Of a stretch of DNA of 64,000 nt, positions 10,753-21,515 are shown one piece after another. Positions within the stretch are counted from its first letter, which is position 1. Each line of letters starts with the position of its first letter. Where the stretch lies: positions 17,341,505-17,405,504 of the forward strand of contig NC_064434.1 in NCBI RefSeq assembly GCF_023343835.1, read 5' to 3'. The translations under genes were made by a program, and so were the position numbers. The notes under the pieces were generated by a model, which saw only the letters and a list, made by a program, of their open reading frames with translations, did not search any database and was not told where the DNA came from. This DNA comes from Lagopus muta. Its lineage: Eukaryota > Chordata > Aves > Galliformes > Phasianidae.

Positions 10753-11129
10753 CATACTGGGACTGGAGACTGTTGCAGTTGGAGGAAAAGGACTAATGTA
10801 GCAGTGACAGTTTGAACTGCTGTTGCTTCAGAGTTGAACTTTGAACTGTGCTTATTTCTAGCTCAAAGTACTAAATGTATAACCAACTTCAGGGGAGAAA
10901 AAAAATGCATCTATTTCATCTATGCTTGTTTGTTCTACATCTATGTTTGTTTTACAATCAGATCGATATTTAATTGATGATAAACTGCTTTTTTCCTTCA
11001 TCTTACTGAAGTGCTGCTGTCAGTGTTTTTGAGCGGTCTCATAGGTTTCTGAATTCACCATAAAGACAGACTTCAGAAGAAATGATACTAAATTTTTATC
11101 CTGTGTGTTCTTTTATTTCCTTCTTATGA

Positions 11130-11135
11130 AATAAA
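11130..11135 (+). terminator. RNASEH1: RNASEH1 poly(A) signal
   Basis: AATAAA 377 nt after the stop, followed within 15 nt by a GT/T-rich stretch ('ttgtttgtttgttttttttg'), a good downstream element. No better signal lies closer to the stop. Confidence 0.8.
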
Positions 11136-11579
11136 TTATTGTTTGTTTGTTTTTTTTGTACAGAAGTATATTTTAATAGTGCAAAATTGTTGAGGAGGTG
11201 AAGTTGGTTGGATGATTTGATAAGAGATCAATGATGTGACATAAAGATGTTTATTAATAAGCCTTAGCATTCTGACAGTAGAATCCTCCTCTCAGATGTC
11301 CCAAAGAAGATAATCAGCCATTTTATCTGAGGTGGAACTGGGAGATCTGGAGAAGTTCCAGGTTGTCAAGCATTTGACTTCATTTTTTTCTAGTCAATGT
11401 TGAGATGAGTGGAATGACTGATGTGTGCTTGAATTAGAGAGTAAATACTGCTGCTCAACAAGTGTTATTTTTTATGTATCTATGAAGGAAAGGAAAACGT
11501 GCTATATTGTCTTTGTCAACTATTTTGTAAGGCATCTGAATATTACTGACAGTAGTGCTTAAGTTAGAAGTCATCGAGG

Positions 11580-11597
11580 TTTTTTTTTTTTTTTTTA
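11580..11597. repeat. T18 homopolymer
   Basis: Run of about 18 T in the gap between RNASEH1 and ADI1. No adjoining retrocopy was recognised. Confidence 0.7.
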
Positions 11598-11849
11598 TTT
11601 GTTAATGGCTGCATAGATCACTGGAGCTGCTGAAGCTTGATTTCTTAATGGTTATCATTCCTTTTAATATCCTTACTCGCAGAAAAATGTATGCTTTTAG
11701 GTATTTAGTGTCACGTGAATTGTGATGGAGCTAGGAAATTAATCTATTTACTAATAGATGGGAGAGATTTTGTTTTGTGTCATCCAAAATTGCATGGTAG
11801 TTGCACCTGAAGGGATGAGGTAGTACACTGACAAAATTTTGTTCTCTGG

Positions 11850-11920
11850 GTCTTGTATATGTACGTATATATGCATGTGTACATCTCTGCATATGTACGT
11901 GTGTGTATATACATGCATTT
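11850..11920. repeat. TG/TA-rich low-complexity tract
   Basis: Alternating purine-pyrimidine stretch of 'tgtatatgtacgtatata' type, running up to the left end of the mariner at 11923. The alternating pattern can adopt unusual helix forms, but no function is implied. Confidence 0.6.
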
Positions 11921-11922
11921 GC

Positions 11923-12450
11923 TAGGGTTGCTCTGGAGGTGATACCTTCTATTGTGTTGGCCCACAGTGTCAGAGATGGACATTGGTGTTATGGCAGTAA
12001 AAGCTAAACCTTCCCAACAGTATTGTTACGTTTTGTTGCTGTGTGACTGATGGCAGCAGAGGGGCAGTCTGACAAAATGATGTCTGATGTGGAAGTGAGA
12101 ATGAAACAGGTGTGGAATTGAATTTCTCCATGTGGAAAAAGTTGCACCTATTAACATTCATCGACACTTGCTGAACATTCATGGAGACCAAACAGTGGAT
12201 GTGAGCACAGTGAGGTGGTGGGTGGTGCATTTCAGCAGTGGTGACAGTGATGTAAAAGAGAAACCACATTCAGATAACTTTGAGTGTAGTATGGAGGCTG
12301 TCAAAAATGCAGAGCTAATGGTGGCAACTATATTGAAAAATAGCATTTTGTAGTTGAGAATTTGCTCTATCAAGTAGTGTTATTGTGCTCTTTGTATCTG
12401 TTGTAGTTTCTGTGAAAATATATGGGAGATGTTACTTTCAGAGCAACCTA
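11923..12450 (+). mobile_element. mariner (Galluhop-like), internally deleted copy
   Basis: Flanked by TA and bounded by 'gggttgctctgg' on the left and 'ctttcagagcaaccta' on the right as inverted ends. The plus strand keeps an open stretch at 12132-12353 whose 'VDVSTVRWWVVHFSSGDSDV' is the mariner transposase DNA-binding half. The frame then jumps to the 3' UTR-like end shared with the copy at 3747, so the catalytic half is gone. Length 528 bp. Confidence 0.88.
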
Positions 12451-12770
12451 TGTATGCACATACACAACTGTCTTTTCTTACTTTAGAAGTTCGACTTGGA
12501 GGGAAGTATGTAGTGATCCTGATTAGATCTCTAGCTGAAACAGTTAAACAGCATGACAGATGTGCTGAAGAAGTGTCATAATCTGCAGATCATACCTCTT
12601 GTGTTAAATGTGCAGATCCTACTTACTGCATGGAAATCTGTTATTTGGAGCAGCAATTTTGAGGAAACTGAAGATAATAGTGGGTAAGTGGTAGAAGCAG
12701 CATCACACTATTTAAGTTACTTTACTGCCTGAAGGATTTCTGCAATGTGGAAACAAGAAATTTAATTGTC

Positions 12771-13178
12771 TGGAGCACAAGTCTTATGAGGAGTGGGTGA
12801 GGGAGCTGGGATTGTTCAGTCTGGAGGAGGCTCAGGGGAGACCTCATTGCACTCTGCAACTTCCTGAAGGGAGGCTGTGATGGAAAAGGGTCTGGCCTCT
12901 TCTCGCAGGCAAATAGTAGGACCCAAGGAAACGGCCAGAAGTTGTACCAGAGGAGGTTTAGGTTGGACATTAGGAGAAACTTTTTCCCTCAGAGGGTGGT
13001 CAGGCACTGGAATGGCTGCCCAGGGAGGTGGTGGAGTCGCTGTTCCTGGCAGTGTTCAAGAGGCGCCTGGATGAGGAGCTACGAGATATGGTTTAATAGC
13101 TTGTGCTACTGGGAATGGGAGGGTGGTTGGACTAGATGATCTTGCAGGTCGTTTCCAATCTTGTGATTCTATGATTCC
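12771..13178 (+). repeat. CR1 LINE 3' end, sense
   Basis: Runs from 'ggagcacaagtcttatgagg' through 'gtggtggagtcgctgttcc' to the tail 'gtgattctatgattcc'. It encodes the broken C-terminal end of CR1 ORF2 plus 3' UTR. It ends about 200 bp before the ADI1 CpG island and closely resembles the copy at 55835, pointing to the same subfamily. Confidence 0.93.
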
Positions 13179-13384
13179 AATAGGAAACAGTTTTGTTCTA
13201 GTTGTTACTAACGTTTATTTCTCATTCTGGAAATGAAAGAAGAATGCCCATGGGACTATGAACAGATTGAAGGATGGGAAGTGAATAATATTTCTAAAGC
13301 AGGCTTAGGAGAGGCTTGAGGTTGAGAACGTTGGCTGTTCATGGGGATCTGAAACTTCAGAGGTTGTTTTTGAAGAAGAAAGTA

Positions 13385-13830
13385 ATTGGAGGCCTCCAGG
13401 AGCTGCCCGAGATCTTGGCGCTCTCCCCATAGGCCGGGCCTCAGCTGCGGGGCGGGCCGCTGCCGCCCAGCTCCGCGGAAGCTGCCGGCGCCGCCATGGT
13501 GGAGGCCTGGTATATGGATGAGTCCCAGGAGGACCAGCGGGCTCCCCACAGGCTGGAGCCCAACCGCGCCGTCAGCCTGGAGCAGCTGCGCCGCCTCGGC
13601 GTCGCCTACCGCAGAGTAAGCGGCGGGGGCGGGCGGCGCTGCCCAGGGGTGCGAGCCCCAGGACGTGGCTGAGGGACGCCGCGCGGCACCGGGCCGCGCT
13701 GCGCTGCCCCCGGGAGGCGGGCGGGCGCCGGCGATGCGCGTCATGGCGCCGTGCCCCTGAGGCCGGGAGGCGGCTGCGGGGCGGGCTTTCCCGGGGGCTC
13801 TTCTCACGTTGTCTGCTTGCGGTCCTCAGG
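13385..13830 (+). promoter_or_regulatory. ADI1: ADI1 CpG-island promoter
   Basis: CpG-dense, G+C-rich block covering exon 1 and the start of intron 1, with no TATA box. The ATG sits in a perfect GCCGCCATGG context. Transcription start is expected 20-100 nt upstream of 13496 but cannot be fixed from sequence. Confidence 0.8.
13496..13615 (+). CDS. ADI1: ADI1 exon 1
   Basis: Residues 1-40, 'MVEAWYMD' to 'RRLGVAYRR'. Donor CAGA|gtaagc. It lies within the CpG island. Confidence 0.97.
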
Positions 13831-16800
13831 GCTGCCTTTGCCGTGTCTCTGAAACAAGGGTTTCATGTGATATCCCCTTACAGCCGCGTTGTAAAATCGA
13901 GACATAAGTTTTTACGTGTTTATTTGGTAAACCCGTCCGTGTATCGCCCCTGGTCGCTGTGCAGCCTTCACCCCGCTTGATTCCCACCCGAGATGGTGGC
14001 GGTGCTGCTACAAACCTGCGGGTTGGGGCTGAATCCTGAGGCACGACGCCCACCAGGGTGAGCTGTGTGTTTGTACCGGACATCTCCGAATGGTGGGATG
14101 GTTTGGGTTGGGCGTCATACCAGTACAGGTCAGCAGCTGAGCCCCTGGAGAGGAGCTCTGTAGAGCATGACTTAGGGGTCCTCTAGTGTGCCATTGTGGA
14201 CATGGCTAATGGTATCACAGAATGGCTGGGATTGGAAGGGACCTCAAGGATCATGAAGTTCAACGTCCTTGCCACATGCAGGGCCACCAGCCTCCCCATT
14301 TAATACTAAACCAGGCTGCCCAGGGTCCCATCCATTCAATCTGGCCTTGAACACCTCCAGGGACGGGGCATCCACAGCCTCTCTGGGCAGCCTGTTCCAG
14401 CACCTCACCACTCTCTCTGTAAAGAATTTCCCCCTGACATCCAACCTCAATCTTCCCTCCTTCAACTTAAAACCATTTCCCCTTGTCCTACAGTTATCAA
14501 CCCTTTCAAAGAGTTGACTCCCCTTCTGTTTGTAGGCCCCCTTTAGGAACTGAAAGGCTGCAATGAGGTCACACTGCAGCCTTCTTTTCTCCAGGCTGAA
14601 CAAGCCCAGCTCCCTCAGCCTGTCTTTGTAGGAGAGGTGCTCCAGTCCCCTGATCATCTTTGTGGCTCTCCTGTGGACCCTCTCTAACAGCTCCCTGTCT
14701 TCCTTGTTACTGGGGGCTCCAGACCTGGATGCAGTATTCCAGATGGGGCCTCACAAGAGCAGAGTAGAGGGGGACAATCACCTTCCTGTCCCTGCTGGCC
14801 ACCACTTGTCTGATGGAGCCCAGGATACCATTTGCTCTCCGAGCTGCAAAAGCACACTGCTGGTTCATGTTAAGCTTTTCATCCGTCAGGACCCCCACGT
14901 CCTTCTCTGCAGGTATCTTGGGTTGCATTAAAAAGAGTGCAGCTAGCAGGTTTAAGGATTCTCCTCCTCTGCTCTGGTGAGGCCACATCTGGAACACTGC
15001 GTCCAGTTCTGAGCTCCCCAGTCCAAGAAAGACAGGGATCTTCTAGGAGTCCAGGGGAGGGACGCAAAGATGGTTGGGGCCTGGAGCATCTGCTTTATGA
15101 ATGAAGGTTGAGAGGCCTGGGGCTGTTCAGCCTGGAAAAGACTGAGAGGTGATCACATCAATGTTTATAAGTTTCTGAAGTGCAGGAGTCAAGTGGATGA
15201 GGCCGGTCTTGTTTCAGTGTGCCGCAACAGGTTAAGGGGCAAAGGGCACAAATCCAACACAATTCCATATAAGCATGTGAAAGATTTTTACTGTGAAAGT
15301 GATGGAGCACTGGAACAGTCTGCCCATACAAGTTCTGGAATCTTCTCTGGCTATATTCAAGATCTGCTTGAATGTTTACCTGTGTGACCTGTTGTAGGGA
15401 ACCTGTTTTAGCAGACAGATTGGACTTGATGGTCCCCACTGGTCCTTTCCCACCCTTGTGATTCACTGATTTGTAAGAGACATTTCAAAGTATCCTTCTT
15501 GGGGTGGTTCAAACAGAAGAGCTACGTGATGGATAACTTCTGGTACAAACCATAAATCAGCCATGCCTCAGCTGTAAAATGTATTCATTAAGAGCTCAGG
15601 ATTTCTCTTCCCAATAATCATACCTCCTGGGCTTGAGGAGTGCAGCACAAGCAGTGCTGCAGAGTGGCAGTGCCTTGTGGGGATGGGGATGTGTGTTGGC
15701 GGTTGAGGCTCCAGCCTTTGAAGTTCTCTGCAGGCTGTGCAAGGTAAGGACATGCTGCAAGAGTTAATAAACCATAGCAGATCTTGCCATTCTGAAACCT
15801 CAGGTAACCTTCTGCTTGTCTGTTTTTAGCATCTCTCCCAGTTTCATAAATTTGGCACGAGTGCAGAAAAAGTGAAGTGTATCCAGAGCAGTTTATTAAT
15901 TTCTGACACAATCAGCAAAGAGCTCAAACCCATTACTCTCTAATTTAATCTTATTTGTTGCTGCTGTGCTGCTGCTGCTGTTCTGTGTGTGACAATAAGC
16001 TTGTGTGCTTGGCAGTTGAGTCATGCTGGGTGAGGAAGCAGTGCTTAAAGAACTGGTACCAATCCATATGTGTCTGCCAGCACTTCTGAACCTCAGAAAT
16101 GGCTGCAGCAGCAGCAGGAAGGCTCCCCAGATGGCTTCAGTGGGGCTGATATAGGGAAATGCAATGAATCTGGCTCCTGAATGAGAATCAAGTTGTTGAA
16201 GCAGTATGGGAAGGCAAGCGTGGTTTTCGATGACAAGCTGACATGGGATGTCTGTGCTGGTTTTGAAAACTAAGGTTTTTATCATTTTTGGTCTTCCCAT
16301 GTTAACCAAATAGTAACTTCTAGACTTATTAGTATCTGGTACATTACTGAGCATGCAGTAGTTGTGCTTTTGTGTGTTCACCTTTCTGTCTTGAAAGGCA
16401 TTGGTATGTGCCTTGTGTACCTATAAGGAGCTAACGTAGTCACTCAACATAGTCACTCAGGTTATCTGCTTGCCCATAGACAACAACTTTGTTTTTCCAC
16501 ATTAGTATCTTCAGTTGTGTTTTAAGTGATTGTGTCTGAATGCATTTTTTTTCTGCCTGTTTTTAGTTGGATGCTGATAATTATGAGACTGACCCACATC
16601 TGAAAGAGATTCGGGAAGCAGAAAATTATTCTTGGATGGATATAATAACTATACATAAAGACAAGTTGCCAAATTACGAAGAAAAGGTATGCAGGCCATC
16701 ACTTTGAATGAGGATTTGCACTCTGAATTCTGCTGCTAGAGTGCAGAGTCAGCTTTTTAACATATGCTTATTACATACGCTCTGAGAGATTAAATTTGTG

Positions 16801-19691
16801 TTTAAAATACATCTTTTACTAAAGTCCTTAACTTTAGTAAAATAAATGTTGATACTCCTTCTAGAACAAGGAAGGGATAGGCCTTTTGCTTCTGTAGGTT
16901 GCCTGCAAAGTTTTTAGGCTACTTTCCATCACTGTGCCATTTTGAAACTCGGAGCCCTGCAGATAGTCAGAGATCCTAACCAGGATGAAGGCAGGCTGTT
17001 CCCAGCTGTGTATGGGCTTTGAAGGCTGAGACATCCTGCTGGCTGTTGCAAAATATATCTTCTCAAAATGAATGTTAACATCATGGAATTTGAGGGATAT
17101 GTTTCCCTTACAAGATGATTTGTTAACTTAGGAAGTAAACAGCTTGGCTATTTGGAAGCAGGTGAACACAAGCAGTGCCAGGTCTTGAGTCTCCTAGAAG
17201 GAGTGTATTTTTCCCTGCCTCAGGGCATTAGACTGCTGTTCTGATCTGAATACGGCAGCCTGGTGGTATTTCAACATTTCCATTAAATCTTTCCTCTTAC
17301 CAGTTTGTTTTAGGCCCATTATTACACTGATTTCAAGTTTTTTAGAAGCTGAATTACATAGTAATTTAAGTGCCCTGGATGAGTTCAGCATTATGCAAAG
17401 ATAGAGGGCTGCCATGCTGAATCAGTAAAGGCTGAGAAGTGTTTCAGGCACGCCTGTGCTAGCATGGATAAAAAGTACCCGGACCCCTGGGTCTGGCTGA
17501 CTGGATTGGCCATTTTAATCCTGCTGGTTTCGTCTGTTAGTTAAATCACTGCATCACTGAAAGCCTTTGTCTGCTTTGCCAAATGTTTCAGCTAGATTCC
17601 TTTGCAGTTTTTCTATATTTGGTATTAATAGATACCTCCTATCCCCAGATAAAAACATTTTATGAAGAGCATTTACATCTAGACGATGAAATTCGTTACA
17701 TCTTAGATGGATCTGGCTATTTTGATGTTCGAGACAAAGATGACAAATGGATCCGGATTTCCATGGAGAAAGGAGACATGATAACCCTCCCTGCTGGCAT
17801 ATATCACCGATTTACACTGGATGAGAATGTATGTTATCATAAATTACCCTAAATTTTGATGACAAATGGATGTGAGTATGTATCTTATTGGTAACTGCAT
17901 GCCCTGAGACTTGCAGTTCATTAGCAAAGCATATTAAATATGAAGTAGGAATATGAAAAATACTAAATAATTCATAGCATTTGAACCTATCATCTCCGGG
18001 TCACAAATTCAGCTTAATCTCATCAGCTGTAACTGCAAGTCATTGCCACGTGGTATCCATAGCATACCTTGTGCGACGGTGGCCTGAGAGCCAAACCCTG
18101 CAGCTGTCCCTCGCACAGTTGCCCCCACTGTCAGCTGCACTGTGGAGATGAATCCCTCTGTGTTGCGTGTCTTTGTAGGGCCAGACAGAGCATATCTTTG
18201 TACGGCAGTGGCATTCTTCATAAGTGCTAAATTCACCTTCAGGGAAAGAATGATTTAAGGCTGCAGAGCCACTGCATGCTGCTAGCGTATGCTAGATTGA
18301 ATGCTGACTTCACAGGAGGTGACCTGCTTTTGGAGAGTGTTTTGGCAGATGGATTGTGAGATTGCACACGTAGTCCTGATCTGTGTGCCTGCCCTTGTGG
18401 ACTCTTACAAATACATTTTTAATCTTAGCATTAGCCCTGGTAGATAGGGAAATGTGTGCTGTTGTCTCGTGTGTGGCAGAACTCCCTTTCTAGGATAGTC
18501 CCGAGTGTGGTATGATTTCAAATCAGATGTCTAGATAATGTTTGTTGTTTATGTAAATAATAACAATTATAATAATAAAGATTTTTTAAAAAATGCTGTT
18601 TTGGTGATATACCAGAGATTTCTTGTCAACATTTTGAGGTCTGTGGTGAATCTGCTACAATTGCTAGTTTAAGGCTTTTACTTTACATACACAAAATATG
18701 AGGGATTATGCAGTGAATCTACAAGACGTTACAAATGTTTATGTTCACTTTGGGAACTTTAGTCTAGAAATGTTACTTTCAAAATCTCCCATACATTCTT
18801 TAGGTACTTCTAAACCCTTGGGTTTTGAGGCTAAATTTTTTAGGTGCCTAATTTTATTCTTGACATTGCTGAGTATACAAATGCAAGATAAGCACTTAGC
18901 AGCATTTACAATATAGGTAGGGCCTAAACCTGTAGTGTAGCTGGCAGTAGAGGAGAGATGAGTTCCCCATAACTCAGTGGTTGGAGCATTTCTGTGGGAT
19001 GTAATCCTCCATTCTGCTACCACAGCTTCACATTCCTACCCAACATGCTTCTGGCTGACTGCTGGCCTACTTCTTTGGAAATCTGGAGAGTTTTGCTTTC
19101 TGCAGTGTTGTTTTTTGGGTAGTTTATGCATTGAGCTTTTTGAGGCCCTCGCTTTGGAGCTTTTGATATTCCTCAGGCATTTTGTAGAGATCTTGGGTCT
19201 TCTGATTTTTGTTGTTTAACTGAGCAAGTAGGAATTAGATGCTGCTCTGCTTGGTGCTGTGGATCCAGTGCAAAATGATTTGCATAAAACAGGGTTTATT
19301 TGGTTTCATTGATCAGGTGGAAGTACTGTCTGCCCACTCTGGAGGCACTGGTTGTGACACAACATATATCCCTGCATAGGTGCAAAATCTCGCTGCAGGA
19401 GTTGGCAACAGCAGCATCATGCTACAGTGTTCTGGGACACATGAAGTTTTCAGTCCATCTTGAAATGCTTTCAGGAATTGCTGCATAAATGCAAATTAAA
19501 ACATTAATTTCAGGATTTGCCACAGAAAATAAATCTGAAATTGCTTGTGACTTTTTGTTCTTTGACAGAACTACGTGAAAGCAATGAGGCTTTTTGTTGG
19601 AGAACCAGTCTGGACAGCATACAACAGACCAGCTGATGATTTTCCTGCTCGGAAACAGTATATGAAGTTTTTGGCCGAAGAAGCACAGTAA
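13496..19691 (+). CDS. ADI1: acireductone dioxygenase 1, 4 coding exons, 180 aa
   Basis: Metal-dependent cupin dioxygenase of the methionine salvage pathway. It oxidises the acireductone made from methylthioadenosine to the 2-oxo acid precursor of methionine plus formate (Fe form) or to off-pathway products (Ni form). The mammalian protein is also known as the MT1-MMP tail-binding protein MTCBP-1. Coding exons: 13496-13615 (40 codons), 16567-16686 (40), 17649-17828 (60), 19569-19691 (40 plus stop), all phase 0 with GT-AG borders. Metal ligands His88, His90, Glu94 ('EEHLHLDDE') and His133 ('AGIYHRF') are all present at the human numbers. Length is 180 aa against 179 in human, with no damage. 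Start is set by the ideal Kozak site and the conserved 'MVEAWYMD' opening. Cytosolic and nuclear; no signal peptide is seen. Confidence 0.98.
14214..14932 (-). repeat. CR1 LINE 3' part, antisense, in ADI1 intron 1
   Basis: The antisense tail begins 'tcacagaatggctggg' at 14214. On the minus strand two long open pieces of ORF2 remain: 14244-14657 ('[20 protein letters not shown]') and 14707-14910 ('[17 protein letters not shown]'), separated by a frame break. It covers the last part of the reverse transcriptase through the 3' tail. Relatively young by its open frames. Antisense to ADI1. Confidence 0.95.
14955..15470 (+). repeat. CR1 LINE 3' part, sense, in ADI1 intron 1
   Basis: Starts at 'ctgctctggtgaggccacat' and ends with 'cccttgtgattcactgat'. 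It covers nearly the same consensus span as the preceding element but in the opposite direction and with more decay (several stops). Its tail differs from the usual ATTCTATG form, so it may belong to another CR1 subfamily. Confidence 0.88.
16567..16686 (+). CDS. ADI1: ADI1 exon 2
   Basis: Residues 41-80, '[10 protein letters not shown]' to 'DKLPNYEEK'. Acceptor tttttag|TT, donor AAAG|gtatgc. Confidence 0.97.
17649..17828 (+). CDS. ADI1: ADI1 exon 3: cupin metal site
   Basis: Residues 81-140 with all four metal ligands: His88, His90, Glu94, His133. Also '[17 protein letters not shown]' and '[14 protein letters not shown]', the two cupin motifs. Acceptor ccccag|AT, donor GAAT|gtatgt. Confidence 0.98.
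19569..19691 (+). CDS. ADI1: ADI1 exon 4 and stop
   Basis: Residues 141-180, '[20 protein letters not shown]' to the C-terminus, then TAA at 19689-19691. Acceptor tgacag|AA. Confidence 0.97.
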   Translation, partial: NYVKAMRLFVGEPVWTAYNRPADDFPARKQYMKFLAEEAQ

Positions 19692-19735
19692 TGATGTCTG
19701 AGACCTGACAGGTGGAATAGCCTGAAGCCAAGTAG

Positions 19736-19741
19736 AATAAA
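19736..19741 (+). terminator. ADI1: ADI1 proximal poly(A) signal
   Basis: AATAAA only 44 nt after the stop, followed by 'tgtgattggtgttc', a fair GT-rich downstream element. Use of this site would give a very short 3' UTR. Confidence 0.65.
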
Positions 19742-19791
19742 TGTGATTGGTGTTCTTTCAACTGATTACACTACTAGTTGCATATACACTT

Positions 19792-20150
19792 AGGATCACA
19801 GAATCACAGAAAAATGTAGGTTGAAAGGTCATTTGGAGGCCATCTAGTCCACTTTGAAGCATGGGGCCAACTTCAAAATTAGATATACAGCCTCTTGGGT
19901 TTTGAAAATCTCTGATGCAGGAGACTCCACAGTCTGTCCAGGCACCTCTTCCAGAGCTCAGCCAGTCCCACAGTCAGGAAGTTTTCTTCTTTATGGCCAA
20001 ATCCCCTGGCACAGCTTATAATTGTTTTCTTTTGCCTTGGAAAGAATCTGGCTCTGACTTCTTTGCAGTCCCCTCTCTAGTGGGAAACTCTGGTTATGCC
20101 TCCTCTCAGCCTTCTCATCTCCAGGCTAGACAAACAAGTGTCCTAAACTG
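19792..20150 (-). repeat. CR1 LINE 3' fragment, antisense
   Basis: Begins with 'aggatcacagaatcacag' and goes on with 'ggtcatttggaggccatcta', then degraded ORF2 C-terminal sequence to about 'ctcatctccaggctagac'. Diverged. Confidence 0.85.
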
Positions 20151-20501
20151 GACTTTGGCAATCCAAATTGTTTATGAAGGTAAACATGATTTTCCCTGTT
20201 TTTGACTACTGAGGAATGTCACTTGTAACTAGCTGACAGTTAAACTTCAACGAGTCCAGTGACTCAGAGTTTTTTCACCCACTGTGTAGTCGATATCCTC
20301 AGCCTGACTACAGTGCTACAGTGGGGAACAGTTGAAAGCCTTACTGCAATCCACCATTTTCCTCTGCTGCAGAGCCAGTTGTTTTCTCTGAGAGGGCCTG
20401 TGGAATGGTCAGACAGAATGTGCCTCTGGTAAATTGGTGCTGACCTTATGTTTTCAATCTCCTATTTCGTGTGCCTAGAATGGCTTCTGTAATGGCTTGT
20501 T

Positions 20502-21000
20502 ATAGAATCATAGGATCATTAATGGTGGAGAAGACCACTGAGATCATCAAGTCTACCTTTCAGCCATCACCACCGTGCCCCTCTGTGCCATGTCTACTCT
20601 TTTCTTGAACATCTCTGGGGTCGGTGACTCCACCACCTCCCTGGACAGCCTGTTCCAATGCCTCACCACTCTGAGAAGAAATGTTTCCTAACATCCAACC
20701 TGAACCTCTCCTGGCCTTTGAGGCTGTTATCTGTCATCCTGTCACCGCTTACCTGGGGGAAGAGGCCAATTCCTACCTCACTACAGCCTCCTTTCAGGCA
20801 CTTGTAGAGAGTGAGAAGGTTTCCTCTGAGCCTCCTCCAGACTATTCCGTAGTTTGCCTGGGGACTGAAGTAAGGCAGGTCAGCCTCTTTTTCCCCACTT
20901 CCTATTACTCTCCTTTTTGAAGATGGCAGTAACAGTTGCCTTTTTCTGGCCAAGATGATCTCCATGATCTCCAGGACCTTTCAGAGGTGCCTTGCAGTGC
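20502..21000 (-). repeat. CR1 LINE, antisense, internally deleted
   Basis: The tail at 20502 ('tagaatcataggatcatt') and the ORF2 C-terminus up to about 20850 are normal. To the right, 'ctctcctttttgaagatgg' and 'gcctttttctggccaaga' read in sense as the much earlier RT block resembling 'W-K-PIFKKG'. Roughly the middle of the reverse transcriptase is therefore missing between them. A short bridging piece (about 20850-20900) is unassigned. Confidence 0.8.
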
Positions 21001-21313
21001 CATTAACCATCTACATTTACAGTTGCTCAGGAATCCATTTTCTGATCTTTTTCTCTTGATGTTTTTGGCAGGTAGACTTGGGAGAGCTGGGCTCCGTTAA
21101 TATTCATTCTGCTCTGAATCAGTGCTAATGAACTACGTAGGATTCTGTTTTTAATTAAAGGGAATAAGCCCTACTTCATTCTTGTCTAAAAATGTTCATA
21201 AGATAAATCTACATAATCAGCATTTTAGCATGCAGCCTCCCTCATTCTGACCTAGTACATAAAGCTTTGGTTTTCTCTCAGCAAAATGTAGCAGTTTTCT
21301 CCTGTGATTTATT

Positions 21314-21319
21314 AATAAA
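21314..21319 (+). terminator. ADI1: candidate distal poly(A) signal for ADI1
   Basis: AATAAA followed at 21334-21370 by a strong GT/T-rich run ('ggggtatgtggttttctttc' then T-rich). It would extend the ADI1 3' UTR to about 1.65 kb. It is inferred from the sequence pattern only. Confidence 0.35.
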
Positions 21320-21444
21320 ATTAATTTGACTTTGGGGTATGTGGTTTTCTTTCTTTTTTTTTTTTTTGTCTTATGCTGATATTAAGGACACATGAGCAGC
21401 ACTGTTACTGCAGCTGTTCAGCATTTATTTTCCTTGGTCATGCT

Positions 21445-21515
21445 TCTCTGTAGCACTGGATGAGTCATTGATTGTGTGCCTCAGTTTCTTCAGCTGTGAA
21501 ATGGAGCGGACTTAA
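21445..21515 (+). repeat. MIR-like SINE core remnant
   Basis: 'gtgcctcagtttcttcagct' followed by 'gtgaaatggag' matches the conserved 3' half of MIR SINEs ('cctcagtttcctc-tgtaaaatg'). MIR-type elements predate the bird-mammal split, so a remnant is plausible. It is short, so chance cannot be excluded. Confidence 0.5.

Larger units (their letters stand above)
15471..19568 (+). other. rest of ADI1 introns 1-3
   Basis: Outside exons 2 and 3 (16567-16686, 17649-17828) I recognise no repeat copy or RNA gene. A minus-strand frame of 161 codons at 15896-16381 and others of similar size show no family resemblance. An AT-rich patch with 'aataataaag' lies near 18580. Confidence 0.55.

Noticed and set aside
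14244-14657. 137-codon minus-strand frame as a host gene
   Set aside because: It is the C-terminal end of CR1 ORF2, followed by the CR1 tail.
17583-17852. Plus-strand frame starting before ADI1 exon 3
   Set aside because: The first 22 codons are intron sequence; the ccccag acceptor at 17648 gives the conserved protein in phase.
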